DNA of 64,000 bases from NCBI RefSeq assembly GCF_016545825.1, contig NC_052616.1:57247278-57311277 (forward strand). The letters run 5' to 3'. A model generated the notes under the pieces. The model did no database searches. It was not told where the DNA came from and worked only from the letters and a program-made list of their open reading frames with translations. The stretch comes from Eucalyptus grandis (Eukaryota > Streptophyta > Magnoliopsida > Myrtales > Myrtaceae). The first letter of the stretch is position 1. The number at the start of each line of letters is the position of its first letter. Position numbers and translations under genes: made by a program. Positions 33,801-45,195 of the stretch are shown here, piece by piece.

Positions 33801-34705
33801 GCAATGTGGCCCAATCCTGAAGTTAGTTTTATACAATCACCAGCCAATATAAAATTGAATATGCAATAAACAACCATGCTCAATTAAGTTTCGACTTTTT
33901 TGCTGCCAATAATCATATAAAATTGAGTTTCTTGCCACCTTCATGAAATTTCAACATAAACTACAAAATCACGAAAAACAAGAAGTTTCAACTTTTTTGC
34001 TGCTTGCATAGACTTTTAGTGTGAACCATAAAGCTACAAAAGAGAAAGAGTTTCAATTCTCTCATCATTTTCGTTTAGCTTTGACACGGACAAATAGCTA
34101 CAGAGAAGTTGTCATAATTTAACATTAATCAAATATGCGAAGGAAAATAATATATTGTGAATTAAAAAGATATGTGTTCAAGTTTGAAATTATTCATCAA
34201 AAATTGGGGTTCTTCCACTTCATTTTTATTTACTTATTTTTAATTAATTTTCCTGTTGTATTTCTTTTTTATTCCATTCCATCATTACTTAATTAATCTT
34301 TTATGAAATATCAAACTATACAAATATACCTAAAATATGTAATAAATATACATATTGATATATGTTATAGTATAGAAAGAAATTCAAATGCGAAAAGAAA
34401 AACTAAAATTATCCATTTTTTTATTTTGTATTTTCTTTTTATATTAAAATCTAAATATGATTTCATTTTTATCATCTTTTATATATTTTTAATTTAAAAT
34501 TTTATTATTTAATGAAAATATCATATATTATCGATATAAGAAAATCCTATCCATCCGTATCCCACTGTTTTTATTTATTAATATTATTCAGATTATATTT
34601 GTTTATATTCGATTTTACCTATTTTGGATGGGAAATCAGACATAAGCTTTGGTAGCCTTGACAGGAGGGGCCTCAAGAAGGTGGGGTTCCTCATTTTCTC
34701 CACTG
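30900..34705 (+). other. Segment B tail, no gene
   Basis: Counterpart of 17287-21105. Short open frames (31004-31216, 31932-32114, 32158-32412) differ in length from their A counterparts and carry no recognised domain. Confidence 0.5.
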
Positions 34706-35644
34706 TGTTGGAGAAAACTTCTTTGAGTGTTTTGAAGTTGACAAAACGTTTCCATCAGTTTAGTTTGAAGACTTGCAGACTCTTCTATTAAAATCTGAAG
34801 ACCTTCGGACTACCAAACTCAAGATCCAAAGTCTATTCTTATTGACAGTTTCTAGACCGTTGAAAAAGGCTTATCTAGAACTGAGTATTCCATTGAGGAT
34901 TTGATTCTATCGACTGAAGAAGATCTCTTGACTAGATACAGCATGTCGGAATCCATTATTCAAATTGAGATTGATTCAGGGATTTTGGATCCGTTGATTG
35001 GTAAAGTAAAGTTGGAAGGTTCTACTTATGGAAACCTAGATTCTGATTGTATGGGCAAGCATGATTGGTGAGCTATCGTCATATTCCTTAAATAACTCGA
35101 AATCTTTCTAATTGATTCTGTCCAACGGGTAGATTGGAAGAACTCCTTTGGTAAGTTACAACATGTGTGATGGCATGAAGGAGTATATAAGGAAGACGTT
35201 CCAATTGTTCGAGTGTATGCGCGATAGAAGAATTCCAAAATCCGAAACTCTTTGTTCTTAGTCAATTCAATTGTTGAGCAAAATCTTACACTCAAAAGAG
35301 AGTTTATATCTTTGTGAGATCTTGAGGAAATGTAGCAGAGTCTCTACACTGTGGAATCAATAAAGAGCTTTATTGTAACAACTCTTTTGATTCATAGTGA
35401 AATCCAGCCAGTGAGCTATCAATGCGGAAGAGTGGACGTAGACTTGGATAAAGTCGAACCACTATAAATCTTGTGTTCTTATTCTCTTCCATATGCTCTT
35501 TTACTTTGATTGTAACTCAATTTGTTTACAAGAGTCTAATTTCCTTTTCATAATCTATTGCTGATTAGAATTGCACACTTCACTCGAGGAAATTTGTTTT
35601 TACACATATTCACTCTCCTCTAAGTACTCGTACTAGCTTTCACA
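34706..35644 (+). mobile_element. LTR of the same family as the solo LTR at 2032
   Basis: 939 bp, TGTTGGAGAA...TTTCACA, related along its length to the reverse complement of 2032-2969. No internal region and no flanking target duplication (CACTG on the left, GATGT on the right), so it marks a rearrangement end, at the right edge of segment B. Confidence 0.85.
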
Positions 35645-36557
35645 GATGTAAATAAAATATATATTAGAGATTGGTTTTAGCATACTAGATCAAACAAGAG
35701 GGTTTTAAGGTCTTTTGCTTTATGAGTTTTCCAAGTGAGTTTTATGTGATATAACACTTATGGGTTTTAATTGAGTGAATATAGGGATGAAATGCACTTT
35801 GAGCGAATTATCAACTCTATATTCTTCGAACTCATAGTGGATTTCTCGCCAACTAGCTCCCCCGTAGAATAGTTTTGAAACTCAAACCAAATTACTTATT
35901 GATTTCTCAACTAATTTCTTCTTTCTGTGTTAGATTTGAATTGGAAAATCCCTAGTTTCTACATTATTTCACAACAATTTCTGCCTTTGAAACTATATCT
36001 GATAAATGGTTAGCTGTAAGGGATTAGACCGAGGAATGCTGGAGATTTGGAGAAAATCTTCGTACATCCTCTACGGCCAATGTGTTGTCAAAAGGAGGTC
36101 CGGGTGAATTCGCCGTAACTTCTGAATGAGCTCCCTAGTTAGGGCTTCAGATCAGTGTCAATATCTGTTAAATGTCTAGCCCTTGTTCATGACCTAGTGC
36201 AGAAGTAGCATTCTGTTATGAATTGACTCTTGGGTGCTGTATCAATTTACATTGTCATAAGATGTTCAGGACTTCTGCTGATCCAGCGCACAAATGACAT
36301 ACTTTTCTTGATACAAGTGCTGTTTTTCGAATAGATTTTTCTAGTGTCTTTATTTTCTATAATGAAACATCACCTCGTACGACTACATCCATCATGGAGT
36401 CATAATTCAATGAATTACGTGGTTGTTGCTTGAAATGAAGCATCATATGTTATATTATCATGTCATCTCTTATTTTTCTCTCCCTTCCATAACATTTTGA
36501 GATAAACTTTAACAGGAAAGCAAATTCGAATGCCCCTATGACAGCTTTCTTCTTCAA
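35645..36557. other. No recognisable gene
   Basis: Unique-looking sequence. It may hold intron or 3' sequence of the minus-strand fragment to its right, but no exon can be defined. Confidence 0.35.
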
Positions 36558-36990
36558 TTAACATCCTGAATCTGAGGTCGTTGCTGATGACAGTGCTGGT
36601 GGGTTGCCTCCATATTGTAGTTTGTAGTTGTCCCACTGTTCATACACAGACTTCTCGAGTAGCTGCATGAAGTGAGCATCACTATAGTAATGCTTCATCA
36701 TGGCATCTAGGTCAGCAATGAATCCATATCCGAGCCCGTTACAGTGCTCCAAAAAGTACACTATAACAGCATATTCTTCGTCCCAACTCGACCCCACCCA
36801 CTCAGGACCTAGTCTTTCGACGACCATCCCAAGGTCAACATGATGTAGTCAGCAACGTCGGTGAGAAGGCCACGCGGGCCAGTGCCATGGCAGCCCATTA
36901 CCAGACGCATGCGGTTTCACGATACAGGACTCCAATGAACTCGACCTTTACGTCGCTGATATAAGCCTAAAAAAATAATTCATTTCCTTT
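36558..36990 (-). pseudogene. Unidentified plant gene fragment
   Basis: The minus strand reads an acceptor-like TTTTTTAG/GCTTATATC near 36967-36978, then pieces in different frames: HGTGPRGLLTDVADYIMLTL, then MVVERLGPEWVG and an 89-codon frame (36827-36558) containing EEYAVIVYFLEHCNGLGYGF and MKHYYSDAHFMQLLEKSVYE. Codon-like composition and the partial second copy at 29641-29815 suggest a real gene origin, but frame changes indicate a pseudogene. Family not recognised. Confidence 0.5.
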
Positions 36991-37096
36991 TGTGTACAAA
37001 TGTATATGAGACAAAATGGGGTATTTTTATATGGATACAACATGTGTAAAAACAATTAATTAAGGATATATAGGAAGAGAGAGAGAGAGAGAGAGA

Positions 37097-37309
37097 TTTT
37101 TTTTTTTTTAGTCGGTCCTACTCTATTCCTACACTAACTCTCACTCTCAAACTTTTGCCCCACCTCTTTGCAGGGTAGGCATGGGAGTCGAAACCCACTC
37201 TTTAAACTAAATCGTCCCCACCCCAACCCTCTGAGAAGATGGGGATTCGAACCCCCCACCTCCCCCTTCCATTAGGAAGAGTGGCCACTGGAGCAAAACC
37301 CCAGTAGTT
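37097..37309 (-). mobile_element. tRNA-derived SINE
   Basis: On the minus strand: A-box-like TGCTCCAGTGG, B box GGTTCGAATCC, body, and a 13-A tail next to CCGACT. Flanked by GA-rich repeats that form the target duplication (GAGAGAGAGAGAGA / AGAGAAAGAGAGA). The uninterrupted site is seen in copy B at about 29921-29936. Confidence 0.85.
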
Positions 37310-37519
37310 AGAGAAAGAGAGATTAAATACCTCAAATGTAGGATAAATGGAAAGAATTAGTGAATAAGTGGAGTAAAAATCCGTGGGCGTTATCATCTTT
37401 TATTTTAATATGGACAAATAGCATGTATTTCTCCAACCGCTTCGATCTTTCACGGGGGACGAGAGTTTGACTTACAGTCAACAAAATAATAAACGATAAA
37501 AAATTGATGACTTTTTTGT

Positions 37520-37637
37520 AATCATATCAGCAACTCAATCTGAATATGTAGCAAGTTAATTACTATCCACTCAAATCGGGAAATAATCATATCAGCAACT
37601 CAATATAAAAATGTAGCAAGTTAATTACTATTGATTA
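37520..37637 (+). repeat. 65-bp tandem repeat upstream of peptide gene C (2 units)
   Basis: Units start at 37520 and 37585; one unit fewer than in A and B. Confidence 0.88.
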
Positions 37638-37687
37638 AAATTCGAATCTAACATCTACTCAAATTCCATAAATACCATATCTATACA

Positions 37688-37697
37688 TCTATATATA
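37688..37697 (+). promoter_or_regulatory. TATA box of peptide gene C
   Basis: TCTATATATA, conserved with A and B. Confidence 0.65.
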
Positions 37698-37829
37698 CCC
37701 ATTTCTTGGGACACATGACACATATCTTCCACAATTGTCTCTAATAATCAAGCTCGGATTTCCTCCCTATAATCCTAAAAAACTCTCTAGACAATCGTAC
37801 CTCAGGTAATTAAGCCAACATACTTGGAA

Positions 37830-38222
37830 ATGGAGAAGGGCCAAACCAAGCTCAGAGCATTGGTCATTCTTTTGGTGATTGCATCTAGTAGGTTTCTCTC
37901 ATCTCTTGTTTCTTATTATTATTTCTAAATGTAGAATTGCACTGACGAATTTTCCAAACTTCCCTTCTTTTAAGGTCTTGCTGTCTCACAAGCTAAGGAA
38001 GGAAGAGAATACTGTCTTCATGATGGTAATGGCAAAGCTGATGTTTGTCCTATCGGGTTTCGTCCCATCGTTATACGTGGCCATTGTTTATGTGTTCCAT
38101 CAAAGCACCAGGATGCCTCGGCTAGCAAGGAAGGAGAAGTTATTTGTATTCCAGAGATGTGTTTAATGGGGTTTCATCCCATCGTTGTAGACAGCAAATG
38201 TAAATGTGTACCCAATCAATGA
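37830..38222 (+). CDS. Secreted cysteine-rich peptide C (two exons)
   Basis: Exons 37830-37887 and 37975-38222; intron 37888-37974 (87 bp, GTAGGT...TTTTAAG). Product 101 residues: signal peptide starting MEKGQTKLR, eight Cys at the same spacing, ending CVPNQ. Changes against A and B include EYCLHDGNGKADVC, GFRPIVIRGHCLCV and VDSKCKCV; every Cys is kept. The most diverged of the three, matching its shorter shared segment. Function unknown; secreted signalling or defence peptide inferred. Confidence 0.78.
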
Positions 38223-38902
38223 TGCGTGTTGTGAATGCGTAAGAGGAGAGGAAGAAAGAATAAAAGGGAATAAGAGAGAGATTTTTATAAATCGATTTGG
38301 CTCTTATCGAAATGGGTTGATGCCATTGAGTATTTCACTTATCCTTTTTGGTGGTCTTGAAAATTTCCAATGATCGGAACAATGAATTTCAGGCATTGCC
38401 GTTAGATTCCACTGTCATATTAGATAATTTGATAAGAAAAAATTATGATCGTACTCCTAGTACGTTAGGCAAACGGTTGGATATCAATAAGAAATACAAA
38501 TTTGATATTTAGTCTCAAAGAGGAACTCCAGAAAGAGTGCCACACTCGATATGTTTGGGATTTTGAAGTCAATAGCTAAGAAATTAAGACGTATTTAGAA
38601 CATTCTATAATGTCAGGAAAAATAAAGTGCTGAAAATGAAGATGAAAGGGAATTGTGAGGAAATCATAGATGCTTTTTTGTTCACATTCATGTCTGACCA
38701 TCCTTCGACGGTGAAGTTATTGCGACACAAGACGTCTCGTCCGTTAAAGGCAAGAATAAGTGATAACTTACATATTTCCATGAAAATAACTATGGGTGGC
38801 GCTATTGACACTCGCTATATGACTAAATCCACCCTATTTTCATTAGAAAGGTCGTATTATCGTCAATTTCATTTGCAATCTAAAGTGGTGACTCCTAATT
38901 GA
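38223..38902 (+). other. Segment C tail
   Basis: Conserved with A and B to about 38717. A 91-codon frame ends at 38902 but is not open in A or B. AAAGTGGTGACTCC at its end resembles a Gypsy LTR-leader junction, so this may be LTR-derived. Confidence 0.4.
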
Positions 38903-41149
38903 TTTCTTTTCCTTCTTGGTTTAGTTTTTATTATTCTGCATGGGATCTAGTTGTCATGATTAAAGATGTCATATGCTTATTTTTGTTTATGGTGTTTCGT
39001 CAAATTTGAGTTATTGCTATTTAGAAAAAATAATCTGGTCTCTTCTACATCACTGTTCTTATAACAACTCTTCTCTAAAAAAAGTTTACTTTCTTATGAC
39101 TTTTTTGTTTTAAAATTTTGTTAGTCCGAAATATATATTGTCTCTATATGTACTTTATCAAAGAATTTGTCTTTTTTTCATTACTATTGGCGCGAAGCTT
39201 TGACACGGAGCGTGTAAGACATTATAGGAGAGTTTAGGAAAACACTAAAACATTAACATGAAAAAGTTATGCAACATCTTGATATTGTTCATAAACACTC
39301 CGCAAATGATGTTCATTTTTTCAATCCATAATAATGAGATTCCTATGGTATTGTACATAAAATTCTTATCTAATGCAAAATTTTGATATAATTAGATTTC
39401 ATCTTTTGAAATTTCATGAATAGGAACGTAACTTTGATTTTGTCTTGGAAAAGCTTTAAAGAGGCTTTTTGTTTTTTTTTTTTTTTTTTTTTTTTTTTTT
39501 GTGGCATCATCCAATCATCCCATAAAATATATATGTATATAGAAGACAATCGACATAAAAGGTCTCATGGTGATATGCACAACAAAATGGTAAAAGCTTA
39601 TAAATGCGTGACTATGTTAAAAAGTTATCTATGTTAAATCTTTTCAACATTTTTACCAGACAATTAATTTATAAATTTGCGCGACAATGCTGAAAATAAG
39701 TAGGTTTCTTTGAAATTTCTCCTTTCAAGAAAACTAATTTTTATAAAAGTTATATCTAAAAATAAAGAGAAAACATAATGCATTTAATATATATGGGAGA
39801 TTCACAATAAACAAGTAAAAAAATATGTGATATTATTAGTTATGACAACTAAATCCTACATAAAAATAGAAAATCTAACAAAAGAAGGATAGTCAATGAA
39901 TTGGGGCTACCACTTTAAATTGCAATTGAATAATTAAGGCTAATTTTTTCTTTTTAATGAAAATGGGGTGTATTTAGTTGTATAAGGGGTGGAAATAGCT
40001 CCTCCCCCCGCCCTTCAATAATTACCTACTAATTTAAAATCTTTATCCTAATAAGAGATCCATAAATTATTATGAATGTAATTACAGGGAAATTGTCCAA
40101 AAAGTCCTACATTCATTGTACGCCAGTCAATTTAATCATAAAAACTTTTTAATCGAGCAAATTTATTTATAAATATTTGTTATCATTTGGTAATTCAATA
40201 TTAAACCTTTTGATTTTGACTAGATATCATTTTTTTTAGTCAGTAGTCGGATATCATTAACATGAACAATTTTTTCCAAATTCTTTTACTTTTGATTATA
40301 TATATTGCTTTTTACATAGGGCTGATGAGGCTGCTGGCCATTGGCTGTGGGACAACACCCCCACTAGCCCTTCGCCCCTATCGGCATCGTGTAAAAACAA
40401 AGAAAAAAAAAGGAAATGAAAGAAAAAGTAAAAGGAAAGGAAAATAAAATAAAAAAGACAAAAGAAAAAAGTTCGAGAATTTTTTAAAGAAAAATTACAA
40501 AAATTCTCCAAATAAATGCCAGCCAAGCCACATAAAATGAAAGGCACCTATTCGACAACTATTTTAGGGATCTATAATTAAATTAGTAAAAAAAACTACA
40601 TTAGCAAATCATTAAAAGCTTTAAGACAAATTATAAAATGGATTGGTAAATTGAAATGTAACACATTTAAAAGATCGTTGTACAACATATTTAGGACTAA
40701 GCTAGCACAATTGAAAGATACAAGACTACATTGGCCGCCGTAAAATAGGTTTAGGATTTTCGGGACAATTTTCCCTAGTTAAAGGTATGAAAAATCAAGT
40801 CTGTATATCGTGTCTAAATCGCATGCTCACTTCATTTAATTAAAAAATTATTTTATTTTTTAATATTTGACACATAAACCATTTATTTTTCATTACTTAC
40901 ATGCATATTTGCATTACTTGAGAGGTTCGCAATTCACAATAATGACATAGAATGAAAGCCTAGAGACAACAATATGTCAAATAAAGGGTCATGATAGCGC
41001 ATATAGCTGAACTTTGTTCAGTTTTATTTAATCAAGTACCTCAATTTCAAATTGGCTCAATGTGAAGCCTTCGTTAAATTAGAGAAGTTCTTTTTTTGTT
41101 CAATCATTAACCAACAATTGTTAGTTTTAAAGACTTAATTACATTTTCG
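38903..41149. other. Intergenic, no gene
   Basis: AT-rich. Contains a T run at about 39472-39500 and a short GC-richer patch at 40320-40385. One tiny retroposon insertion is listed separately. Confidence 0.5.
40232..40249 (-). mobile_element. Very short SINE 3'-end insertion
   Basis: 18 bp (T run followed by AGTCAGTAGTCG) flanked by GATATCATT (40223-40231 and 40250-40258). It resembles the 3' end of the SINE at 37097 (T run then AGTCGGTCC). Confidence 0.55.
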
Positions 41150-41800
41150 TGATAAGTTTTAAGACTTCACGAATTGCTTTGTCGTAGACACATTATGAAT
41201 ACACTATCTAATCAATTGTATGACTTTTCCTACATTCTAGATCCTAACTTGGCGCCTATTGAAGATCCGAAGCCTACTAGTAAGGGAGGATAGACAAGTG
41301 TAGAAACCATTGAAAGGGTTAACAAGGAGAAGAGATGAATTGCTTTGTCGTAGACACATTATGAATACACTATCCGATCAATTGTATGACTTTTTCACTA
41401 AAATGAAGCCGACCAGAGAAATTTGGAACACACCGGAATTCAAATACAAAGCAGAAGAGCAATGTACCAATAAATATTTAATTGCAAAGTATTTTTATTT
41501 CAATTTTATTGATATCACATCAATGTTGGAACAAGTCCATGAGTTGTAAGTACTAATGAATAAAACTTGTGCTCTCAAGATTGATATTTTAGAAGCTTTT
41601 CAAGTTGGAGCAATAATTGCAAAATTACCTCCAAGTTGGAAAAACTATGGAAAAAAGGTTGATCCACAAGTCAAAGGACAACACCTTGGAACAAATACAT
41701 AAACATCTTCGTATTGAAGAAGAGTCACATTTACATGATAATTTTGTTTTGTATGATTCCAAGGTGCATGCCTCCAAAAAGTAGCAAAAAATTAAATAGG
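41150..41800 (+). pseudogene. copia gag fragment (UBN2 type)
   Basis: Frame from about 41336 reads IMNTLSDQLYDFFTKMK, EIWNTPEFKYKAEEQ, YLIAKYFYFNFIDI and LEQVHEL, then across a stop DILEAFQVGAIIAKLPPSW: the order of a UBN2-type copia gag. No LTR or pol nearby. About 70 bp containing TTGTCGTAGACACATTATGA is present twice (41172-41240 and 41336-41405). Confidence 0.8.
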
Positions 41801-42964
41801 ATACAATTACACTATCTAAAATGTCCCCCAAAAGCTAACGGAGATAGTATAAGGACTAAAGTGCATAATTACAACAATTTTCTTGAATTAAATGAAAGAA
41901 ACGAAATTTTTAGGAGTGAAGTGTATTATCATGACAAGTTTCCAAACTTTAATTATACCAATTGACATTGAAATTTCTTCCTATATCCAGAGCTAGGAAA
42001 GTTGATTCTACATTTCCTGAAAAATTGCTTATTTCACGCGTGAAAGTTTGTGACACATGAAAGTCAAGTAACTAAACATCAAAACTAATTACTTCTCGAT
42101 GTCGGTTGCGGTGAATTAATTATAAAGGAAACACCGTTCCTTTCGAGAAGAAGGATCCCTTTCAATTCAAAAGTTGACCAAGGATCGACGCGACTGATGA
42201 TTTCCATGTAGAAAAGACTTCCTACACCTGGCTCGATGCATAAGGAACTTTTTACAACTGGCCTTTTTTCTAATAGCTCCCGGCATGTCGACTTTAGCTG
42301 CTTGACCAACGATTGAGTTGACAGACAGGTTATAATGTATGACGAACTTGCAGCACCATATGTAGCCAAGCCAAACGCCTGAAAGTGACATAATTTAAGG
42401 CGAGAAAATTAGTGATTTGATTGCAAAATCTACTAAAATTCGGTCATGAAATATACGTCTTGCACAAAGGAGAAGAGTAATCAACTCGAGAAGTGAGATT
42501 CTTTCAAGTTTCTGTGTTTCCCGGTAGATCCTCTTGCGTTAATTTTAGTCTCTAACTTTGACCGATAATCTTTAACATCAACATTAAATGGACACTTCGT
42601 AAATTTAGTGAAAATATTGGTAAAAAAAAAAAAATTAGTGAAAATATAAAAGCGGTAGAGTCTCCACCTTTGATTAACTATCCTTAGCATTGGGAAATGA
42701 AGATATTCTTGCATTAATTACTGTAAAATAGGATACATCATTTATATGTTGAAAATCATTTAAGAGTCCTCTGCACTTAAGTAACTACTCAATGCTTAAT
42801 ATTTAGATTTGTTGCCTTTTTATTTGTGAAACCAACTTCAATTGTCCTCCGATTGAGTCGATATTCTCTAATTCTAATATTCTATGACCTAACGCATTGT
42901 CCATTATCTTAAGGTATTAGTCCACTCAGATGAATCCCTTCAAAATTCTCTTTAAATAATAGCG

Positions 42965-43560
42965 AGAGTCCTAAAACTTATTACGATAACATGCTAAAGT
43001 TGTAAAACTTTCATTTTTTGCATTTAAGTCCTAAAATCGATCACAATCGTCCCATTTAGTCCTTCGTCGGCTTTTCTTGAATGGAAAATTTACTTAAGTC
43101 ATTTTATGTTAATTTTTCCTTTAGCGGGTGATGGGGCGCGGTCGCCGGCAATTTGTACCTGCAAAATTTAATCGCTCTTTTTTCACTTTTCGTTTATTCC
43201 TTTTAGTTTACATATTACATTCCTAAATTTTTAGCTTTTTCTTAATTTTTCAGTCTTTTTCCCAATGTGGCACTAGGAGAAACAATGTGGCACTAGGAGA
43301 AACAAAGTCATTTTGTGTCAACGGCACTGTTTTGGGTCTTGGCTAGCTCCGTCAGCTTATTAATCGCCACATTTGATGAAAAAATTAATAGAAATAAGCC
43401 AGCTCAGAACTTTTTCGTCCACCAAAAGCTAACCAAGCTAGCAGAATGACTAAAGTGGACTACAATGACAAATTTGGGGCTTAAATGCATATAAGGATAG
43501 TTGTAAAAGAAAAGGGCATTATCGTGACAAATTTTCAGACTCTTGATATAATTATCACCT
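42965..43560. mobile_element. Possible TIR element within the array
   Basis: The left edge (GAGTCCTAAAACTTATTACG...TGCATTTAAG) is an imperfect inverted copy of the right edge (CTTAAATGCAT...ATTATCGTGACAAATTTTCAGACTC). A repeated 20-mer AATGTGGCACTAGGAGAAAC lies at about 43264-43304. Target duplication not clear. Confidence 0.45.
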
Positions 43561-43640
43561 ATATCTAGAGCTAGCAAAGCTGATCGTACATTTTCTGAAA
43601 ATTTGCTAGTACCCGGCTTGAAAGCATTTTCTAAAATCTT

Positions 43641-43662
43641 TTTTTTTTGGTTAAGGTAAGAA
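43641..43662 (-). mobile_element. Very short retroposon insertion
   Basis: T run plus GGTTAAGGTAAGAAA between two copies of CATTTTCTAAAATCTT (43625-43640 and 43664-43679). Same tail-adjacent text as the insertion at 25714. Confidence 0.55.
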
Positions 43663-45195
43663 ACATTTTCTAAAATCTTGCTAGTACCCGGCTTGAAAGT
43701 TTCGTGCACCATACGCAGTCAAGCCAAACATATGAGAGTCGTGCAATTAAAGCCGGCTAAACATTAAAACTAATAATTTGCCATTGTCAATTTTGGTGAA
43801 TTAGTTTTGAAGAAAAGTCATATCCCTCTAGAATAACGGTCCTTTGTTCATTTCAAAGTTGACCAATGATAGACTTGATAAATGGTTTCCATGCAAAAAC
43901 GACTTTCGGCACCTGTCTCGATGGAAAATGAATGTGTTAAAATTTATTGACTAAATATAGATGACATGAAAAAAAAAAAATTCCTTTCTTTCGATCCCAA
44001 AGTTGACGAAGGATTGATTGGACAGATGATTTCCATGCAAAAAGATTTTTCTACAACTAACTCAATTCAAATAGAACTTTCCTTGCCGGCCTTCTTTAAA
44101 TGAAAAAAGAATAAGCTAAAATTTATTGTTTAATACAAGCATATATCCATTGATAGAGCTTTACATGTGTTTGTACAAAACTAAGATTTTTAATTTGAAT
44201 TAAGATCATAAAATTTGTATGAAGCATATTAATTGTAATAAAGTACAATAATTGTAGGGCTTAAATCCACGAAAAGAAATTTCCTGAGTAAAGTGTAATA
44301 TCATGATAAGTTTCCAAACTCTTAATAGAATTATCCAAATAAACAGTGAAATTTCAGAAGTGGTAGCATCTTTACCCATATCCAGAGCTAGCAAAGCTTT
44401 TAGGCCTCGAAAGTTTTGTGCGTCGTACGTAGTCAAGCCAAACACATGAAAGTCATATAATTTAAGGTAACCAAATATCAAAACTAATTCCTTGCCGTTG
44501 TCTTTTGTCATTAATTAATAACGAAGGAAATGCCATTTCTCACGAGAAAAAGGATACCTTTCAATTCCAAAGTCCGGTAAAGATCGACCCAACAGAGGGT
44601 TTCCATGCTATAAGAACTTTATACTCCTAACCCAATGCAAATGTAACTTTCCACTCCTGGCCATCTTTGAATGAAAAAAAAAATGAATTAGCTGAAATTT
44701 ATCGGTTAAGTATAGGGCTTAAAAGCATGGATAAAAAAAGCTTTAAGACTAAAGTGCTCTATCATGACAAATTTTTGGACTCTTGAGATAATTAACCTCG
44801 TACCACATTGTATTTTCTGAAGTGATAAAGTCTTTCACCTGTATCGCAAGTTAGCAAGGCCGATCGTGCATTTCCAGAAAACTTGCTTCTTTAACACATG
44901 AAGTTTATGTGCACCGAATGTAGTCAAGCCAAACACACGACAGTCGCATAATTTACGGTAACTAGATGTCAAAACTAATTACTTTGCCTTTTGTCGGACA
45001 TGGTGAATTAATTATGAAGGAAACGCCATTTTTCACGAGAAAAAAAACAATTCCTTTCTATTCCAAAGTTGACCAAGGATTGATGTGACAAATGGTTTCC
45101 ATGCGGAAAGAACCTTTTATCCTTGGCTCATACAAATAAAACTTTCCACACCTAGCTATCTTTACAGTACCTGGCATGTATGTCGACGCATAGTT

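Larger units (their letters stand above)
30020..34706 (+). repeat. Duplicated segment, copy B
   Basis: Matches copy A 16405-21105. Contains peptide gene B. Its right end at ...CTCCACTGTG is abutted exactly by a related LTR, whereas copy A continues into an F-box leader. After the gene (30900-34706) no other gene is supported. Confidence 0.92.
36806..38717 (+). repeat. Duplicated segment, copy C
   Basis: Shares 36806-37404 with copy B only and 37405-38717 with A and B. Contains peptide gene C and a SINE absent from B. Diverges after about 38717, where the sequence continues to a GTGGTGACTCC motif (about 38884). Confidence 0.88.
41870..45195. repeat. Degenerate repeat array, units of about 470 bp
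   Basis: Related units begin near 41905, 43510, 44285 and 44755 with ...ATCATGACAA(A/G)TTT..., followed by AGCTAGCAAAGCTGATCGT, GTAGTCAAGCCAAACA, AAAACTAATTACTT, GGTGAATTAATTATGAAGGA, TTCCAAAGTTGACCAAGGAT and GATTTCCATGCA. A partial unit lies at 43970-44110. Order is conserved. No coding; minus-strand open frames are chance. Confidence 0.75.

Noticed and set aside
38627..38902. 91-codon frame after peptide gene C
   Set aside because: Not open in segments A or B over the shared part; ends at a Gypsy leader-like motif.
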